Shown: positions 1 to 8,562, counted from the first letter of the stretch. The stretch is DNA of 32,440 nt from Syntrophobacteraceae bacterium (GCA_017881795.1 JADGQM010000009.1:1-32440), one strand, 5' to 3'. A program made the numbers and translations. Notes: a model not told the origin generated them from the sequence alone.

Positions 1-618
1 CAGGCGGTCGGCAAAATTCCTCTTGATATTCGAGAACTGGGCGTTGACCTTCTGAGTATCTCCGGGCACAAAATTCGAGGACCAAAAGGGTCGGGAGCGC
101 TCTTCGTTGCCCGTGGGACGCAAGCTCCGGTGCTCATTCACGGTGGTCATCACGAACGCCGGCGTCGGGCAGGAACGGAAAATGTGCCGGCCATCGTCGG
201 CTTTGGGGAAGCCTGCCGGCTCGCGAAGAGAGACCTGGCTGAGAACAGTCGAACGACAAAGATTCTTCGAGATCGTCTCGAAGCAGGGATTTTGGCGACC
301 GTGCCTGGAGTGCTGATTAATACATGCTCCGAGCATCGTCTGCCAAACACTCTCAATGTGAGCTTCTCCGGAGTGGATGGCCAGTTGCTCGCCATGAATC
401 TTGATTTGATGGGGATCGCGGTTTCCACCGGTTCTGCCTGTCAGGCGGAAAGTCGCGAACCTTCTTACGTCCTTCTGGCCATGGGTCGCGATGCCGATCA
501 GGCATCAAACTGCATCCGGTTTTCGCTCGGCCCGGAAAACACCGCCGCCGAAGTGGATCGGGTCATTGAGGTGATTGCTCAACTGGCATCGGAACTGAGA
601 AGCCATGACTTCAGCTAA
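1..618 (+). CDS. Cysteine desulfurase, 5' end outside window
   Basis: This is the C-terminal 205 residues of a PLP-dependent class-V aminotransferase-fold cysteine desulfurase (NifS/IscS family), which removes sulfur from L-cysteine and passes it on as a persulfide. The reading frame is open from the first base, so the N-terminal part lies upstream. The PLP-binding lysine is visible in SGHKIRGPKGSG (visible residue 24), followed by the conserved region ending RRAGTEN. The persulfide-forming cysteine is in STGSACQ (visible residue 147). The stop codon overlaps the start of mnmA by 14 bases, so the two are probably translationally coupled, and this enzyme likely supplies sulfur for tRNA 2-thiouridine formation. 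Whether it is the general IscS or a dedicated desulfurase cannot be decided from this part. Confidence 0.93.
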   Translation, partial: QAVGKIPLDIRELGVDLLSISGHKIRGPKGSGALFVARGTQAPVLIHGGHHERRRRAGTENVPAIVGFGEACRLAKRDLAENSRTTKILRDRLEAGILATVPGVLINTCSEHRLPNTLNVSFSGVDGQLLAMNLDLMGIAVSTGSACQAESREPSYVLLAMGRDADQASNCIRFSLGPENTAAEVDRVIEVIAQLASELRSHDFS

Positions 619-1711
619 GGGGCGGGTCCTCATCGCCATGAGCGGGGGAGTGGACTCCAGCGTCGCCGCTGCCCTGCTCCTCGAAGAGGGCTATGAAGTA
701 ATCGGTGCGACGCTGCAATTGCAGTCCTGTGAGGATGCCACTTTCGGTCGCTCCTGCTGCACCGCTGCCGGTCCGACTCATGCCAGAGCGGTCGCCGGTG
801 TGCTGGGAATCCCTCATTACGTTCTGGACTGCCGTCGACCATTTCATGACACCGTACTGCAGTATAGCTGGAGGGAGTATTCCCGGGGGCGAACCCCGAA
901 TCCTTGCATTGTCTGCAATGAACGGATCAAGTTTGGCTTCCTGCTTGATGCCGCCAAATCAATGGGCGCTGCAAAAATCGCCACCGGCCATTATGTGCGC
1001 AAGGAAACGGACCGTAACGGCGGCATGGTCATGAGGCGCGGATTGGATCGGGGAAAGGATCAATCCTACTTCCTGTTCGCGCTCAGCGAGCAGCAACTGG
1101 CGGCAGCGCTCTTTCCCGTGGGACCGTTCGCCAAGACCGAGGTGCGCCGAAAGGCTCGTCTCCTGGGGCTCCCCAATGCGGACCTCGAAGAGAGCCAGGA
1201 TGCCTGTTTCCTAACCGACGGCGAGGTCTATGCCGAAATCTTGAGGCAGCGTTTTCAAGGGTTGGCGCAATCCGGACACATCGTGGACAGTGAAGGCAGA
1301 GTCCTGGGGAGGCATCAAGGTTTTCACCGGTTCACCGTCGGCCAGAGGAGAGGGCTTGGGATTGCGCTGGGCCGTAAGGCATGGGTAAAGGCCGTGGATC
1401 CTGAAAGCGGCAGAGTCACTGTTGTTGTTGATGAGAGCGAGCTGCTGTCCAAAGGCCTGGTCGCCGCAGGAGTCAGGTGGCATTGCCCGGTCAAGGATGT
1501 CGATAAAATCCTTTGTTCTGTGCAGATTCGCTATCGTCACGAAGCGGCGCCCGCCGTGATCGAGCACCTCGGACCGGAGCAGGTCCGGGTGACCTTCAAC
1601 CAGCCCGTCAGGGCCGTCACGCCGGGGCAGGCAGCGGTTTTCTATGACGGCGACAGGCTGCTCGGAGGCGGCTGGATCGAACGGCCATGTAATGGCGCAG
1701 ACAGCGATTAG
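605..1711 (+). CDS. mnmA: tRNA-specific 2-thiouridylase MnmA
   Basis: The 368-residue protein has the usual MnmA length. In the family it adenylates U34 of Lys, Glu and Gln tRNAs and replaces O2 with sulfur. The PP-loop ATP-binding motif MSGGVDSS is at residues 12-19. The two active-site cysteines are in place: Cys101 in NPCIVCNERIKFG and Cys201 in ESQDACFL. GHYVR (129-133) and the C-terminal beta-barrel region (GFHRFTVGQRRGLG onward) are also recognisable. The start ATG lies inside the end of the cysteine desulfurase gene (14-base overlap), which fits a sulfur donor-acceptor operon. No missing residues or frameshifts were seen. Confidence 0.96.
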   Translation: MTSAKGRVLIAMSGGVDSSVAAALLLEEGYEVIGATLQLQSCEDATFGRSCCTAAGPTHARAVAGVLGIPHYVLDCRRPFHDTVLQYSWREYSRGRTPNPCIVCNERIKFGFLLDAAKSMGAAKIATGHYVRKETDRNGGMVMRRGLDRGKDQSYFLFALSEQQLAAALFPVGPFAKTEVRRKARLLGLPNADLEESQDACFLTDGEVYAEILRQRFQGLAQSGHIVDSEGRVLGRHQGFHRFTVGQRRGLGIALGRKAWVKAVDPESGRVTVVVDESELLSKGLVAAGVRWHCPVKDVDKILCSVQIRYRHEAAPAVIEHLGPEQVRVTFNQPVRAVTPGQAAVFYDGDRLLGGGWIERPCNGADSD

Positions 1712-1745
1712 ACTTCAACACGTTTCACCATGAACGGAATTTCAT

Positions 1746-2762
1746 ATGAGTGAGAACCGGTACGCGAGGCAACAGATTCTGCCGGAATTCGGCCCGGAAG
1801 GTCAACAGAGGCTGGCCGACAGCTCGGTCTTGATTCTTGGCTACGGCGCCCTTGGCTGCGTGCATGGAGAGCTCCTGGCTCGGGCTGGGGTAGGGAGAAT
1901 ACGCATCGTCGACCGTGATCTTGTGGAACTCACCAACCTCCAGCGCCAGATTGCCTTCGATGAACATGACGCCAACTCACAGACCCCAAAAGCCGAGGCC
2001 GCGGCGCGCCGGCTGCGTGCCATCAACTCATCGATTGTGATCGAGGCGGAAGCGATTGATGTGACCCCGCGCAACATTGAAGCGTTCATCCGTGACGTCG
2101 ATGTGGTCCTCGACGCAACGGACAATTTCGAGACGCGCTACCTCCTGAACGACGCCTGCGTTAAATTCGAAAAACCCTGGATTTACGGCGGCGTGATCGG
2201 CACTGAAGGGGTGACCATGGCGATCCTTCCCGGCACAGGTCCCTGCTTGCGGTGTCTCATGCCGGATGCGCCGACGGCGGGGAGTTTTCCCACCTGTGAC
2301 ACCAGCGGCGTGCTCAACGCTGCGGTGGCGATCATCGCATCCTGGCAGGCTGCTGCTGCCTTACGTCTGCTGGTCGGGTCCATGCCGCCGCAACAGCGCC
2401 TGGTTTCCATCGATTGTTGGAATGGGCTGTTCAATTCATTCGCCGTGAATAAAGAGGATGGATGCCCCTGCTGTGGTTTGCGGAATTTTGAGTTCCTTGA
2501 GGCCAAAAGGACCGCATGGACCACCGTTCTTTGCGGTCGCAATGCCGTGCAGGTATCGCCACCCCAAGCCGTCAATCTCGATTTTACGGCGCTTACCGAG
2601 CGCTTGCAGCAGGCCGGGCGAGTCCTCCGCGGCGGCTTACTGCTTCGCTTTCAGACCACCGAGACCGAAATGGCCATTTTCCCGGACGGCCGGGCCATCA
2701 TCATGGGAACAACCGACGAGGCAAAAGCGCGAGGCTTCTACGCCAAGTATCTGGGGATCTGA
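1746..2762 (+). CDS. ThiF/MoeB/HesA-family E1-like adenylyltransferase
   Basis: This 338-residue protein has the E1-like fold that adenylates the C-terminus of a ubiquitin-like sulfur carrier (ThiS, MoaD or similar). The nucleotide-binding loop GYGALG is at 32-37, followed by the acidic and arginine residues of the IVDRDLVELTNLQRQ stretch (54-68). The zinc cysteines are Cys167/Cys170 (CLRC) and CPCC at 240-243. Cys184, in TCDTSGVL, is at the position of the catalytic cysteine in this family. The roughly 90 residues after the zinc site exceed a minimal MoeB/ThiF and contain a small-domain-like tail (FPDGRAIIMGTTDEAKA). It follows mnmA by 34 bases, so it may share the sulfur-transfer operon. 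No carrier protein is encoded in the window, so ThiF and MoeB roles cannot be separated. Confidence 0.88.
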   Translation: MSENRYARQQILPEFGPEGQQRLADSSVLILGYGALGCVHGELLARAGVGRIRIVDRDLVELTNLQRQIAFDEHDANSQTPKAEAAARRLRAINSSIVIEAEAIDVTPRNIEAFIRDVDVVLDATDNFETRYLLNDACVKFEKPWIYGGVIGTEGVTMAILPGTGPCLRCLMPDAPTAGSFPTCDTSGVLNAAVAIIASWQAAAALRLLVGSMPPQQRLVSIDCWNGLFNSFAVNKEDGCPCCGLRNFEFLEAKRTAWTTVLCGRNAVQVSPPQAVNLDFTALTERLQQAGRVLRGGLLLRFQTTETEMAIFPDGRAIIMGTTDEAKARGFYAKYLGI

Positions 2763-3002
2763 CGCAGCTTCAAAGGGCAACGTCCCGACATGACTGGCAG
2801 TTCCTCATCAGCTCGGAGTCTTGATCAAACAAACCGCGAAAGGCCATTCTGGGCGACTGTATCCGTCTCACTATGCTTTGTTCCCTGACTGTGGATGAAT
2901 CCCAAACGGCCTGCATATTTGACCGCAAAGATTTCGTAGACCGGCAGAGGGGTTGACATTCCGGCCTCGTTCGACAAAAAGGGAGAGCGCCTCTGTTTGA
3001 GA
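2763..3002. other. Non-coding spacer after the sulfur-transfer genes
   Basis: I see no credible gene here. It separates the plus-strand sulfur-transfer group from the long minus-strand block. A TTGACA hexamer at 2953-2958 has no acceptable -10 partner at normal spacing, so I do not call a promoter. Confidence 0.5.
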
Positions 3003-3031
3003 CAGCCTCCGCCAGGCTTTTGCGGAGGCTG
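3003..3031. terminator. Hairpin with 10-bp perfect stem (terminator-like)
   Basis: CAGCCTCCGC (3003-3012) pairs perfectly with GCGGAGGCTG (3022-3031). There is no T-tract on either side, so it is not a textbook intrinsic terminator. A close relative sits just downstream of the intact korC at 9595-9621, which suggests it was copied together with the gene end. Confidence 0.5.
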
Positions 3032-3047
3032 CCATGTTGCCCAAGGA

Positions 3048-3221
3048 TTATGCCGCGGCGGCTCCGAGCTCGAAACCCAATTCGAGCGCCTGCCGGTACA
3101 TGTCCAGGAAGGCTGGCGGGATGCGATCCTCCAGCATCTTCATGACGGATTCCTGTCTGACTACCCAGGTCAGTGCTGTTAACGCGCCAAGCATGCAGAT
3201 GTTGAACACGATCGGCTTGCC
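3048..3221 (-). pseudogene. Fragment of 2-oxoacid:ferredoxin oxidoreductase gamma subunit
   Basis: On the minus strand this encodes about 57 residues that align with the C-terminus of the intact korC product at 9639-10187, from IGKPIVFNICMLGAL to the end, with only a few substitutions (for example RIV to WVV, DMNRQ to DMYRQ). The N-terminal two thirds, including the GSGGQG nucleotide-binding loop, are absent. An open frame continues to 3338, but those residues (3222-3338) resemble nothing in the family and are probably chance. No start with a ribosome-binding site precedes it. It is a truncated duplicate, not a working subunit. Confidence 0.88.
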
Positions 3222-3343
3222 TATCTCTTTTCCTATGAACTCCCTAAAGAATTGGCCTGGAACGTGAAGCAAATTGCTTGGTGCCTGGGCTGCACGTCTC
3301 GCGCTCAAACAGCGTGCGCACTTGCTCTCGGTGCTCAACTACT

Positions 3344-4636
3344 TCATTGCGCCCGGGCTTTGGCTGCGTCCTTGTGTGAGCAGATTCGCAACGTTAGCCT
3401 CTGATGATCATCGAACGCAAAGCCTTCCGGAGTGTTCTCCAACTCAATCCCGTCTGTTCCTCGCACGTCCTTCGCCACAGCCTCCGAAACCAGGCATTCA
3501 TTCAAATAGAGTGTATTAGGAATGATAACGATGCGGAGGTCATTTGGCGGGATGGCGCACAGACTGCTCAAGGCGGCATTGACAAGCCCCCGTTCGGTAT
3601 CAAAGTACATGGGGATGGCAGCCCGAACCACAAAGGTGCTCGTCAGGCAGTTAAGATAGGTCGCTTGACGGTCCATCTTATCGACCACCAGTTTCGTGAC
3701 GAAGTCCGCCATACCAATACCAGTCGCGTTACCGTGGGATTCCTCCGAAAGGTCCAGTACCGCAATTCTCTTGATGGAGGGCTTGTCTGGTTCTGGGACT
3801 CCGTGGATACGAGCCCTGCCGATGATGTTGGTGTCCATTCCCGTGCCGCTAAAATTCTTGCCCATCTGCTCAATGATGAGAAAGTCGATCTCATCAACAG
3901 GGAGCCAGGGCATGAGCGTTTTCGAATATTTAAGAATCTCGGATTCCCGTTCGATCATATCATCTCTAGGAACGGCACAGATCAGGGCGGTCTCTTCATA
4001 GGCGTTTTCCACAATGGCCAGTCCTCCGAGGACCGGAAGATTACGCAGTATCACTTCGCCGATTTCGGGCAAGAGTCTTGGTAGCTCTCCTGGACCAAAA
4101 CCGTGAAACTGCTGGGCGCCTTTGGGTCCGCCCAAGCCGACCACGAGCATCTTAACGAGGCCGCTTTCCATGGGGCCCTTAAATGACGTGTGGGTCTTGA
4201 CTCGATTGACCACCAGGATGCCGTTTAGCGGGAGCGCCGACTTCAGAACGAACACCGGGAGACCTTCCGAGCTGTGGGCGATAGTGTGGCATTCAGCACA
4301 GGTCACTACCGGCGCACCCAGATTTGTTTCGGTAATGCCGAGGCTGTCAAGCACCTCCCGTTGACCGTGTTCCGAGCCTCCGCCATGGCTGCCCATGGCT
4401 GCGACCAGATAGGGCGATGCTTCAAGATCTTTAAGGTAATCGACGCAAGTCTTGAGCATGGGCAGCAAGTTTTGGATACCGCGACTGCCGACCGTGATGC
4501 CGATTTTTTGGTTCGGCCGAATGACGTCGCCCAGGCTCAATCCGGCCAACTCCTGCCGCACGACGGTTGCGATTTCCGCAACCGTCGGCCGTGCAAAGTG
4601 CTGCCTTAATCGGTACATCTTGGGGAGTTGCATCAT
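3344..4636 (-). CDS. LarA-like (DUF2088, lactate racemase N-terminal domain) protein
   Basis: This 430-residue protein belongs to the family carrying the lactate racemase LarA N-terminal domain; characterised members are nickel-pincer-cofactor 2-hydroxyacid racemases or epimerases. Visible family features are a glycine/serine-rich stretch (KIGITVGSRGI), AAMGSHGGGSEHGQREVL, and VNRVKTHTSFKGPMESG with a conserved histidine, followed by GLGGPKGAQQFH. I chose ATG 4636 because a purine-rich AAAGAGGCGG lies just upstream; the frame opens from TTG 4663. It is last in the minus-strand glcE-glcF-glcD run, 36 bases after glcD, so it may act on the same hydroxyacid. The pincer maturation genes larB, larC and larE are not in the window. 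The actual substrate, and whether nickel is used, are unknown. Confidence 0.8.
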   Translation of the reverse strand: MMQLPKMYRLRQHFARPTVAEIATVVRQELAGLSLGDVIRPNQKIGITVGSRGIQNLLPMLKTCVDYLKDLEASPYLVAAMGSHGGGSEHGQREVLDSLGITETNLGAPVVTCAECHTIAHSSEGLPVFVLKSALPLNGILVVNRVKTHTSFKGPMESGLVKMLVVGLGGPKGAQQFHGFGPGELPRLLPEIGEVILRNLPVLGGLAIVENAYEETALICAVPRDDMIERESEILKYSKTLMPWLPVDEIDFLIIEQMGKNFSGTGMDTNIIGRARIHGVPEPDKPSIKRIAVLDLSEESHGNATGIGMADFVTKLVVDKMDRQATYLNCLTSTFVVRAAIPMYFDTERGLVNAALSSLCAIPPNDLRIVIIPNTLYLNECLVSEAVAKDVRGTDGIELENTPEGFAFDDHQRLTLRICSHKDAAKARAQ

Positions 4637-4672
4637 GTTGTCCGCCTCTTTCCCTTTTCTCAAACTGCGTTC

Positions 4673-6067
4673 TCACGTGATCTGTTGCGAAATAGCGCTA
4701 AACATTTTGCCCGGGTTCAACAGGCCTTTCGGGTCAACTGAGTCTTTGACCTGCCGCGCCAGCGCAAAGCCGTCCCGGCCTGTTTCCCACTCAAGAAACG
4801 GGGCCTTCATATAGCCAATACCGTGCTCCCCGGAGAGAGTGCCTCCAAGCTCCAGGGTGCAACGGAACAATTCCTCTATCGCCCGCTCCACCCGCTGCAT
4901 TTCCTCCAGATTATGTTTATTGGTCAGGATGTTGGGATGCAGATTGCCGTCGCCCGCGTGACCGAATACCACCATCTTGAGGTCGTATTTTGTGGCGATC
5001 TCTTTGATCCGCCTCACCATCGCCGGCAACTGGCTCCGGGGAACGGTGGCATCCTCCGATATTTTGGTGGGATTGATCCTGCCGCATGCCGGTGAGATGG
5101 CCCGCCGGGCCCGCCACAATTTGTCGGCCTGATCCTCCGTCTCAGCAACCTGGATGTCTGATGCGTTGCACCTCTTGCAAACGGCGATCACGTGGTCGCA
5201 ATGCTTTTCCACAGCCGAAGGGGCGCCGTCCACTTCGATCAGCAAGATCGCTTCGGCAGCAACAGGAAGTCCCACCTTGAGGTAGTCTTCAACGGCGCGA
5301 ATAGTGAGATTGTCCATGATCTCCAGCGTGGTTGGAATGGTGCCCGAGGCAATCAGGGTGCTCACCGATGTGGCGGCGTCCTCGAGGGTTTCGAAAACGG
5401 CCAGGAGAGTCTTTTTAGTAGCGGGCTTGTCCACCAGCCGCAGGAAGATTCTGGTGACAATACCAAGAGTGCCTTCCGACCCCACCAAAAGCATCGTCCA
5501 ATCAGGGCCGCTCATCTCGCCATCAACCGGATTGCCCACCTGCACTAGGTCTCCAGAGGGCAGAACAACCTCAAGTCCCAGCACATAGTCTCGAGTGACG
5601 CCATACTTGACCCCGCGCGGGCCTCCCGCACATTCGGCAATGTTGCCGCCGATAGTGCAGACCTTGGAGCTGGAGGGATCGGGTGGATAGAAAAGCCCTG
5701 CCCGGCTCACTGCACTTGCAAGGTCGTCGGTGATGACGCCCGGCTCGACCGTCGCCACCCGGTTCACCACGTCTATCTCGAGAATCCGGTTGAGTCGCGT
5801 AAGGTCCAGACAGATGCCACCCTTGATTGGGACGGCTCCCCCGGAGAGGCCCGTTGAAGCGCCACGGGGGGTTATCGGGATGCCGCGCCGGGACGCGAGG
5901 CGAACTATTCCCATGATCTCCTCGACACTTCCAGGTCTGACCACCACCTCGGGGACGCCGCTCCGGAAGGTTGCATCACAGGAATAGCAGATACGGTCTT
6001 CCAGCTTGTCCATCACGTACTCCCTGCCGACGAGGGAGCTCAGCTCTTCGATTACTGGTGGTCTCAC
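4673..6067 (-). CDS. glcD: GlcD-like FAD-binding 2-hydroxyacid dehydrogenase subunit
   Basis: This 464-residue FAD-linked oxidase has the vanillyl-alcohol-oxidase fold used by glycolate oxidase GlcD and D-lactate or D-2-hydroxyglutarate dehydrogenases. The PP-type FAD-binding loop is PRGASTGLSGGAVP (about 86-99), followed by TVEPGV and by DPSSSKVCTIGGNIAECAGG, where the flavin contacts lie. LVGSEGTLGIVTR and the C-terminal VFGHAGDGNLHPN and LGGTLSGEHGIG motifs complete the family signature, with metal/substrate histidines present. Its start overlaps the glcF stop by 4 bases, so it is co-translated with the iron-sulfur subunit. It probably oxidises a 2-hydroxyacid and passes electrons through GlcF. 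The exact substrate (glycolate, lactate or 2-hydroxyglutarate) cannot be read from the sequence. Confidence 0.92.
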   Translation of the reverse strand: MRPPVIEELSSLVGREYVMDKLEDRICYSCDATFRSGVPEVVVRPGSVEEIMGIVRLASRRGIPITPRGASTGLSGGAVPIKGGICLDLTRLNRILEIDVVNRVATVEPGVITDDLASAVSRAGLFYPPDPSSSKVCTIGGNIAECAGGPRGVKYGVTRDYVLGLEVVLPSGDLVQVGNPVDGEMSGPDWTMLLVGSEGTLGIVTRIFLRLVDKPATKKTLLAVFETLEDAATSVSTLIASGTIPTTLEIMDNLTIRAVEDYLKVGLPVAAEAILLIEVDGAPSAVEKHCDHVIAVCKRCNASDIQVAETEDQADKLWRARRAISPACGRINPTKISEDATVPRSQLPAMVRRIKEIATKYDLKMVVFGHAGDGNLHPNILTNKHNLEEMQRVERAIEELFRCTLELGGTLSGEHGIGYMKAPFLEWETGRDGFALARQVKDSVDPKGLLNPGKMFSAISQQIT

Positions 6068-7359
6068 GAAATCACCTCCTTGCCTGGAATCCGATAGGCA
6101 GCTGCAAGGATTTCGGCCGTGTGCCTAACCTTGATCGTCCCTTGGCGCCGACTCAGACCATCATCGATATGCATCCGACAAACCGAACAGCCCGTTACGA
6201 GGACTTGAGCATTAGTATCCTGCGCCGCATCCAGCTTCTTATCGTTGATCTGCCGCGAGATGTCGTAGTAGGACAGGGAAAACGTGCCACCTGCCCCACA
6301 GCATTCGTCGGCGTGCGCCATTTCAACAAAGTCGATGCCTGGAATGGCCTTGAGCATCTGCCTCGGCTCTTGGGACACACCCATCCCTCGCACCAGGTGA
6401 CACGGATCGTGATAGGTCAGTTTGAGCTTCACCTCGTGGAAGTCCTCTCGATGACCGATCTCGACTAGAAATTGAGTGATATCATGCACCTTCGTGGCAA
6501 TCTCCGTCCATTTCTCTTTAAGGCGGGGGTCGTCGATGATGTGGCCGTACTCGTGCTTGAGTGCCAACCCACACGAGGGACAGCCGGTGATAATGGCATC
6601 GAGGGGTTGCTTCGAAAGCGCCTCGATGTTCCGCTCGGCCAGGTATCGACCGACGGGGAAATCACCGGACGTGAAGGCTGGAGTACCACAGCAATACTGA
6701 TCAATTGGAAGTGTCACCTCGATGCCATTGTGAACCAGAATGTCGACGATGGCTTTCCCGGCATCAGGATAGACATAGTTCAGCATGCAGCCGGTAAAAA
6801 AGGCTACACGCGCCCTTCTGGGACCACGGGGTTTAAGAACGAGCGGGTTGCTACGAAGCGGTTTCGTGGCAAGGGGTGGGATGATCCGCCTGGCGTTCAG
6901 GCCGGCGGCCGGCAAAGGAATCCTCGAGACCATGCCTCTTCCATCGGGTGAGTCTTTCAACACCAGCCTCTGGAGGAGCGTTCCTGCCCCCAGAGCTTTC
7001 TCGAACAGCCAACGATAAGTCAGTGAAGTAAAAGCCAGCTTTTTCATGAATGGTACGCTGTTTTCTTCCGCCAGCGCTTTGCGTGCATCAAGAAACAACC
7101 AATCGGTTTTGACACTGGAGGGGCAACCCGTAACACAGGCCTTGCACATCAGACATTGAGAGATGCGCTGCTGCATTTCATGGGTCAACTCCAGATCGCC
7201 TTCCGTTACCGCTTCGATCAGACGAACCTTGCCGCGGGCCGTGGAATTTTCGTTGCCCGTAACCGCGAATACCGGGCAGACCGAACGGCACGTTCCGCAA
7301 CGGATGCATTTGGCCAGCTGCTCCTGCCAATCATGTTTGTATTTGTCCGTAGTCTTCAT
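6064..7359 (-). CDS. glcF: GlcF-like iron-sulfur electron-transfer subunit
   Basis: This 431-residue protein has two N-terminal [4Fe-4S] motifs, C18-x2-C21-x2-C24-x3-C28-P and C69-x2-C72-x2-C75-x3-C79-P, followed by two CCG (cysteine-rich) domains marked by QYCCGTPAF and DECCGAGG. This is the GlcF/LldE/HdrD architecture, in which the CCG domains bind another iron-sulfur centre or quinone/thiol partner. It sits between glcE (6-base gap) and glcD (4-base overlap). The inferred role is to accept electrons from the flavoprotein subunits and deliver them to the membrane or another carrier. No membrane segment is apparent. Confidence 0.92.
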   Translation of the reverse strand: MKTTDKYKHDWQEQLAKCIRCGTCRSVCPVFAVTGNENSTARGKVRLIEAVTEGDLELTHEMQQRISQCLMCKACVTGCPSSVKTDWLFLDARKALAEENSVPFMKKLAFTSLTYRWLFEKALGAGTLLQRLVLKDSPDGRGMVSRIPLPAAGLNARRIIPPLATKPLRSNPLVLKPRGPRRARVAFFTGCMLNYVYPDAGKAIVDILVHNGIEVTLPIDQYCCGTPAFTSGDFPVGRYLAERNIEALSKQPLDAIITGCPSCGLALKHEYGHIIDDPRLKEKWTEIATKVHDITQFLVEIGHREDFHEVKLKLTYHDPCHLVRGMGVSQEPRQMLKAIPGIDFVEMAHADECCGAGGTFSLSYYDISRQINDKKLDAAQDTNAQVLVTGCSVCRMHIDDGLSRRQGTIKVRHTAEILAAAYRIPGKEVIS

Positions 7360-7365
7360 TCTAAT

Positions 7366-8562
7366 TTACCCCATGAGAATGCCGTCAGGGTCGACACATG
7401 CCTTGAGTGTTTGCTCCACCTGTCCCAGGACGTCTTGAGGAGCTTTTCCCAAGCTTCTATGATAGTTGCCTGAGATGAATCCTCCCGCTTCTTTGGCAGT
7501 CATGAGGACGCCCTCAACCCAAGAATCGATTCCGGTCGGGTCACCGGTGTAGAAGGCGTGGATTTTCCCCTCCGCGATTTGCCCGAAAAGTCCGTCAATT
7601 CCGGTCTTTTTTTGTGGCGCACCATAAAAAAAGTCCATGAATTTGGGCTGGTCGCTGTATCGGAGCTTCAGTTCATCGACCAAAGAGAAACCTGCTTCTG
7701 GGTTGAACAAACCCGTAAGAGAAGAGATTTCAGGGATGTCGGCTGGAGCCTCAGCCGCCATTATCGACTTGCTCTTCCTCAGCGCAGAATCCATCGCTTG
7801 CCACTCGTCATTCAGTTCATCCCGGACCCCGTCCACTTCGACCAGTACCAAGTGGTCGTCTGTTGCTGCCTTCTGGATGAAGGATTGGACAATGGGATCG
7901 AACCAGAACAGGTAAGCGGGCACGATCCTCGCGCTGCGGAGGGCGTCCACCAAGCCGAATACGTCTTCCAGGCAAGTGAAACGGGCGATGATAAGCCTTT
8001 TCGCTTCTGGCTCAGGTAGCAGTTTGAGAAGGAATTTGACAGGGATGCCAAGATTCGCATATGGACCGTTCATGAATCGGGTTAGATCATAGCCGGTGAC
8101 GTTTTTGACCGTCTTACCGCCGGTCTTTATGAGTTTGCCGTCAGGAAGAAGAATATCGGCGCCCATCAGGAAGTGCTTTGCAGGCCCATACTTGAGGCTG
8201 GCGATATTTGAGCAGCCCTCATAGAAGAATTGCCCGACCGTTTTTTCACGGAGAAAAGGGGTGGCGGCAGGGACGAAACGCAAGCGGTGCTCGATTAGAG
8301 CGTCGCTAAGGTCGCCGAGTCTAACCCCAGGCTCCACCCCAGCGACAAGGTTGGCGGTGTCGGTTTCGAGGATCTTATTCATGCGGGTTAATACAAGGTG
8401 GAGTCCCTGTTGTCCTGAGTCTCGGTGGATGTAAATGGGGGTTTTCTGGAGCTTTGCCTGATGCAGGATCGCGCGAATCTCCTCGACGTTCGATGGACGA
8501 TGGGCATTCCGCAGGGGCGTGTCCCCGGTGTGTGTTGATGAGTTGCTGAAAAGAGCGTCCAT
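7366..8562 (-). CDS. glcE: GlcE-like FAD-binding subunit (divergent)
   Basis: This 398-residue FAD-binding protein resembles the accessory flavoprotein GlcE of glycolate oxidase. The weak family pattern is VAGVEPGVRLGDLSDAL, then TVGQFFYEGCSNIASLKYGPA and GGKTVKNVTGYDLTRFMNG, which corresponds to the KNVxGYDL signature of GlcE. The usual glycine-rich PP loop is degenerate: IHRDSGQQGLHLVL stands where GlcD has GASTGLSGG, so FAD affinity may be altered. The start ATG is preceded by ACGAGGTCATC. It is first in a tight glcE-glcF-glcD run. A 212-base spacer separates it from the upstream metallo-hydrolase gene and may hold a promoter that I could not define. Confidence 0.83.
   Translation of the reverse strand: MDALFSNSSTHTGDTPLRNAHRPSNVEEIRAILHQAKLQKTPIYIHRDSGQQGLHLVLTRMNKILETDTANLVAGVEPGVRLGDLSDALIEHRLRFVPAATPFLREKTVGQFFYEGCSNIASLKYGPAKHFLMGADILLPDGKLIKTGGKTVKNVTGYDLTRFMNGPYANLGIPVKFLLKLLPEPEAKRLIIARFTCLEDVFGLVDALRSARIVPAYLFWFDPIVQSFIQKAATDDHLVLVEVDGVRDELNDEWQAMDSALRKSKSIMAAEAPADIPEISSLTGLFNPEAGFSLVDELKLRYSDQPKFMDFFYGAPQKKTGIDGLFGQIAEGKIHAFYTGDPTGIDSWVEGVLMTAKEAGGFISGNYHRSLGKAPQDVLGQVEQTLKACVDPDGILMG

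Larger units (their letters stand above)
3003..3221. repeat. Left copy of a ~220-bp direct repeat (korC 3' end plus hairpin)
   Basis: Bases 3057-3221 match 9651-9815 with 8 mismatches in 165 positions by my hand count (about 95%), in the same orientation. Both copies continue outward into a related dyad-symmetric hairpin (3003-3031 and 9595-9621) through a less conserved stretch. Similarity stops abruptly at 3221/9815, inside the coding sequence of korC. The repeat pair encloses about 6.4 kb carrying the LarA-like, glcDFE-like and metallo-hydrolase genes. Confidence 0.9.

Noticed and set aside
3222-3338. Upstream extension of the korC-like fragment giving a 96-codon frame
   Set aside because: The similarity to korC ends at 3221; the extension shares nothing with the family and has no start signal.
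3404-4084. 226-codon plus-strand frame opposite the LarA-like gene
   Set aside because: Antisense to a gene with clear family motifs; no ribosome-binding site or domain.
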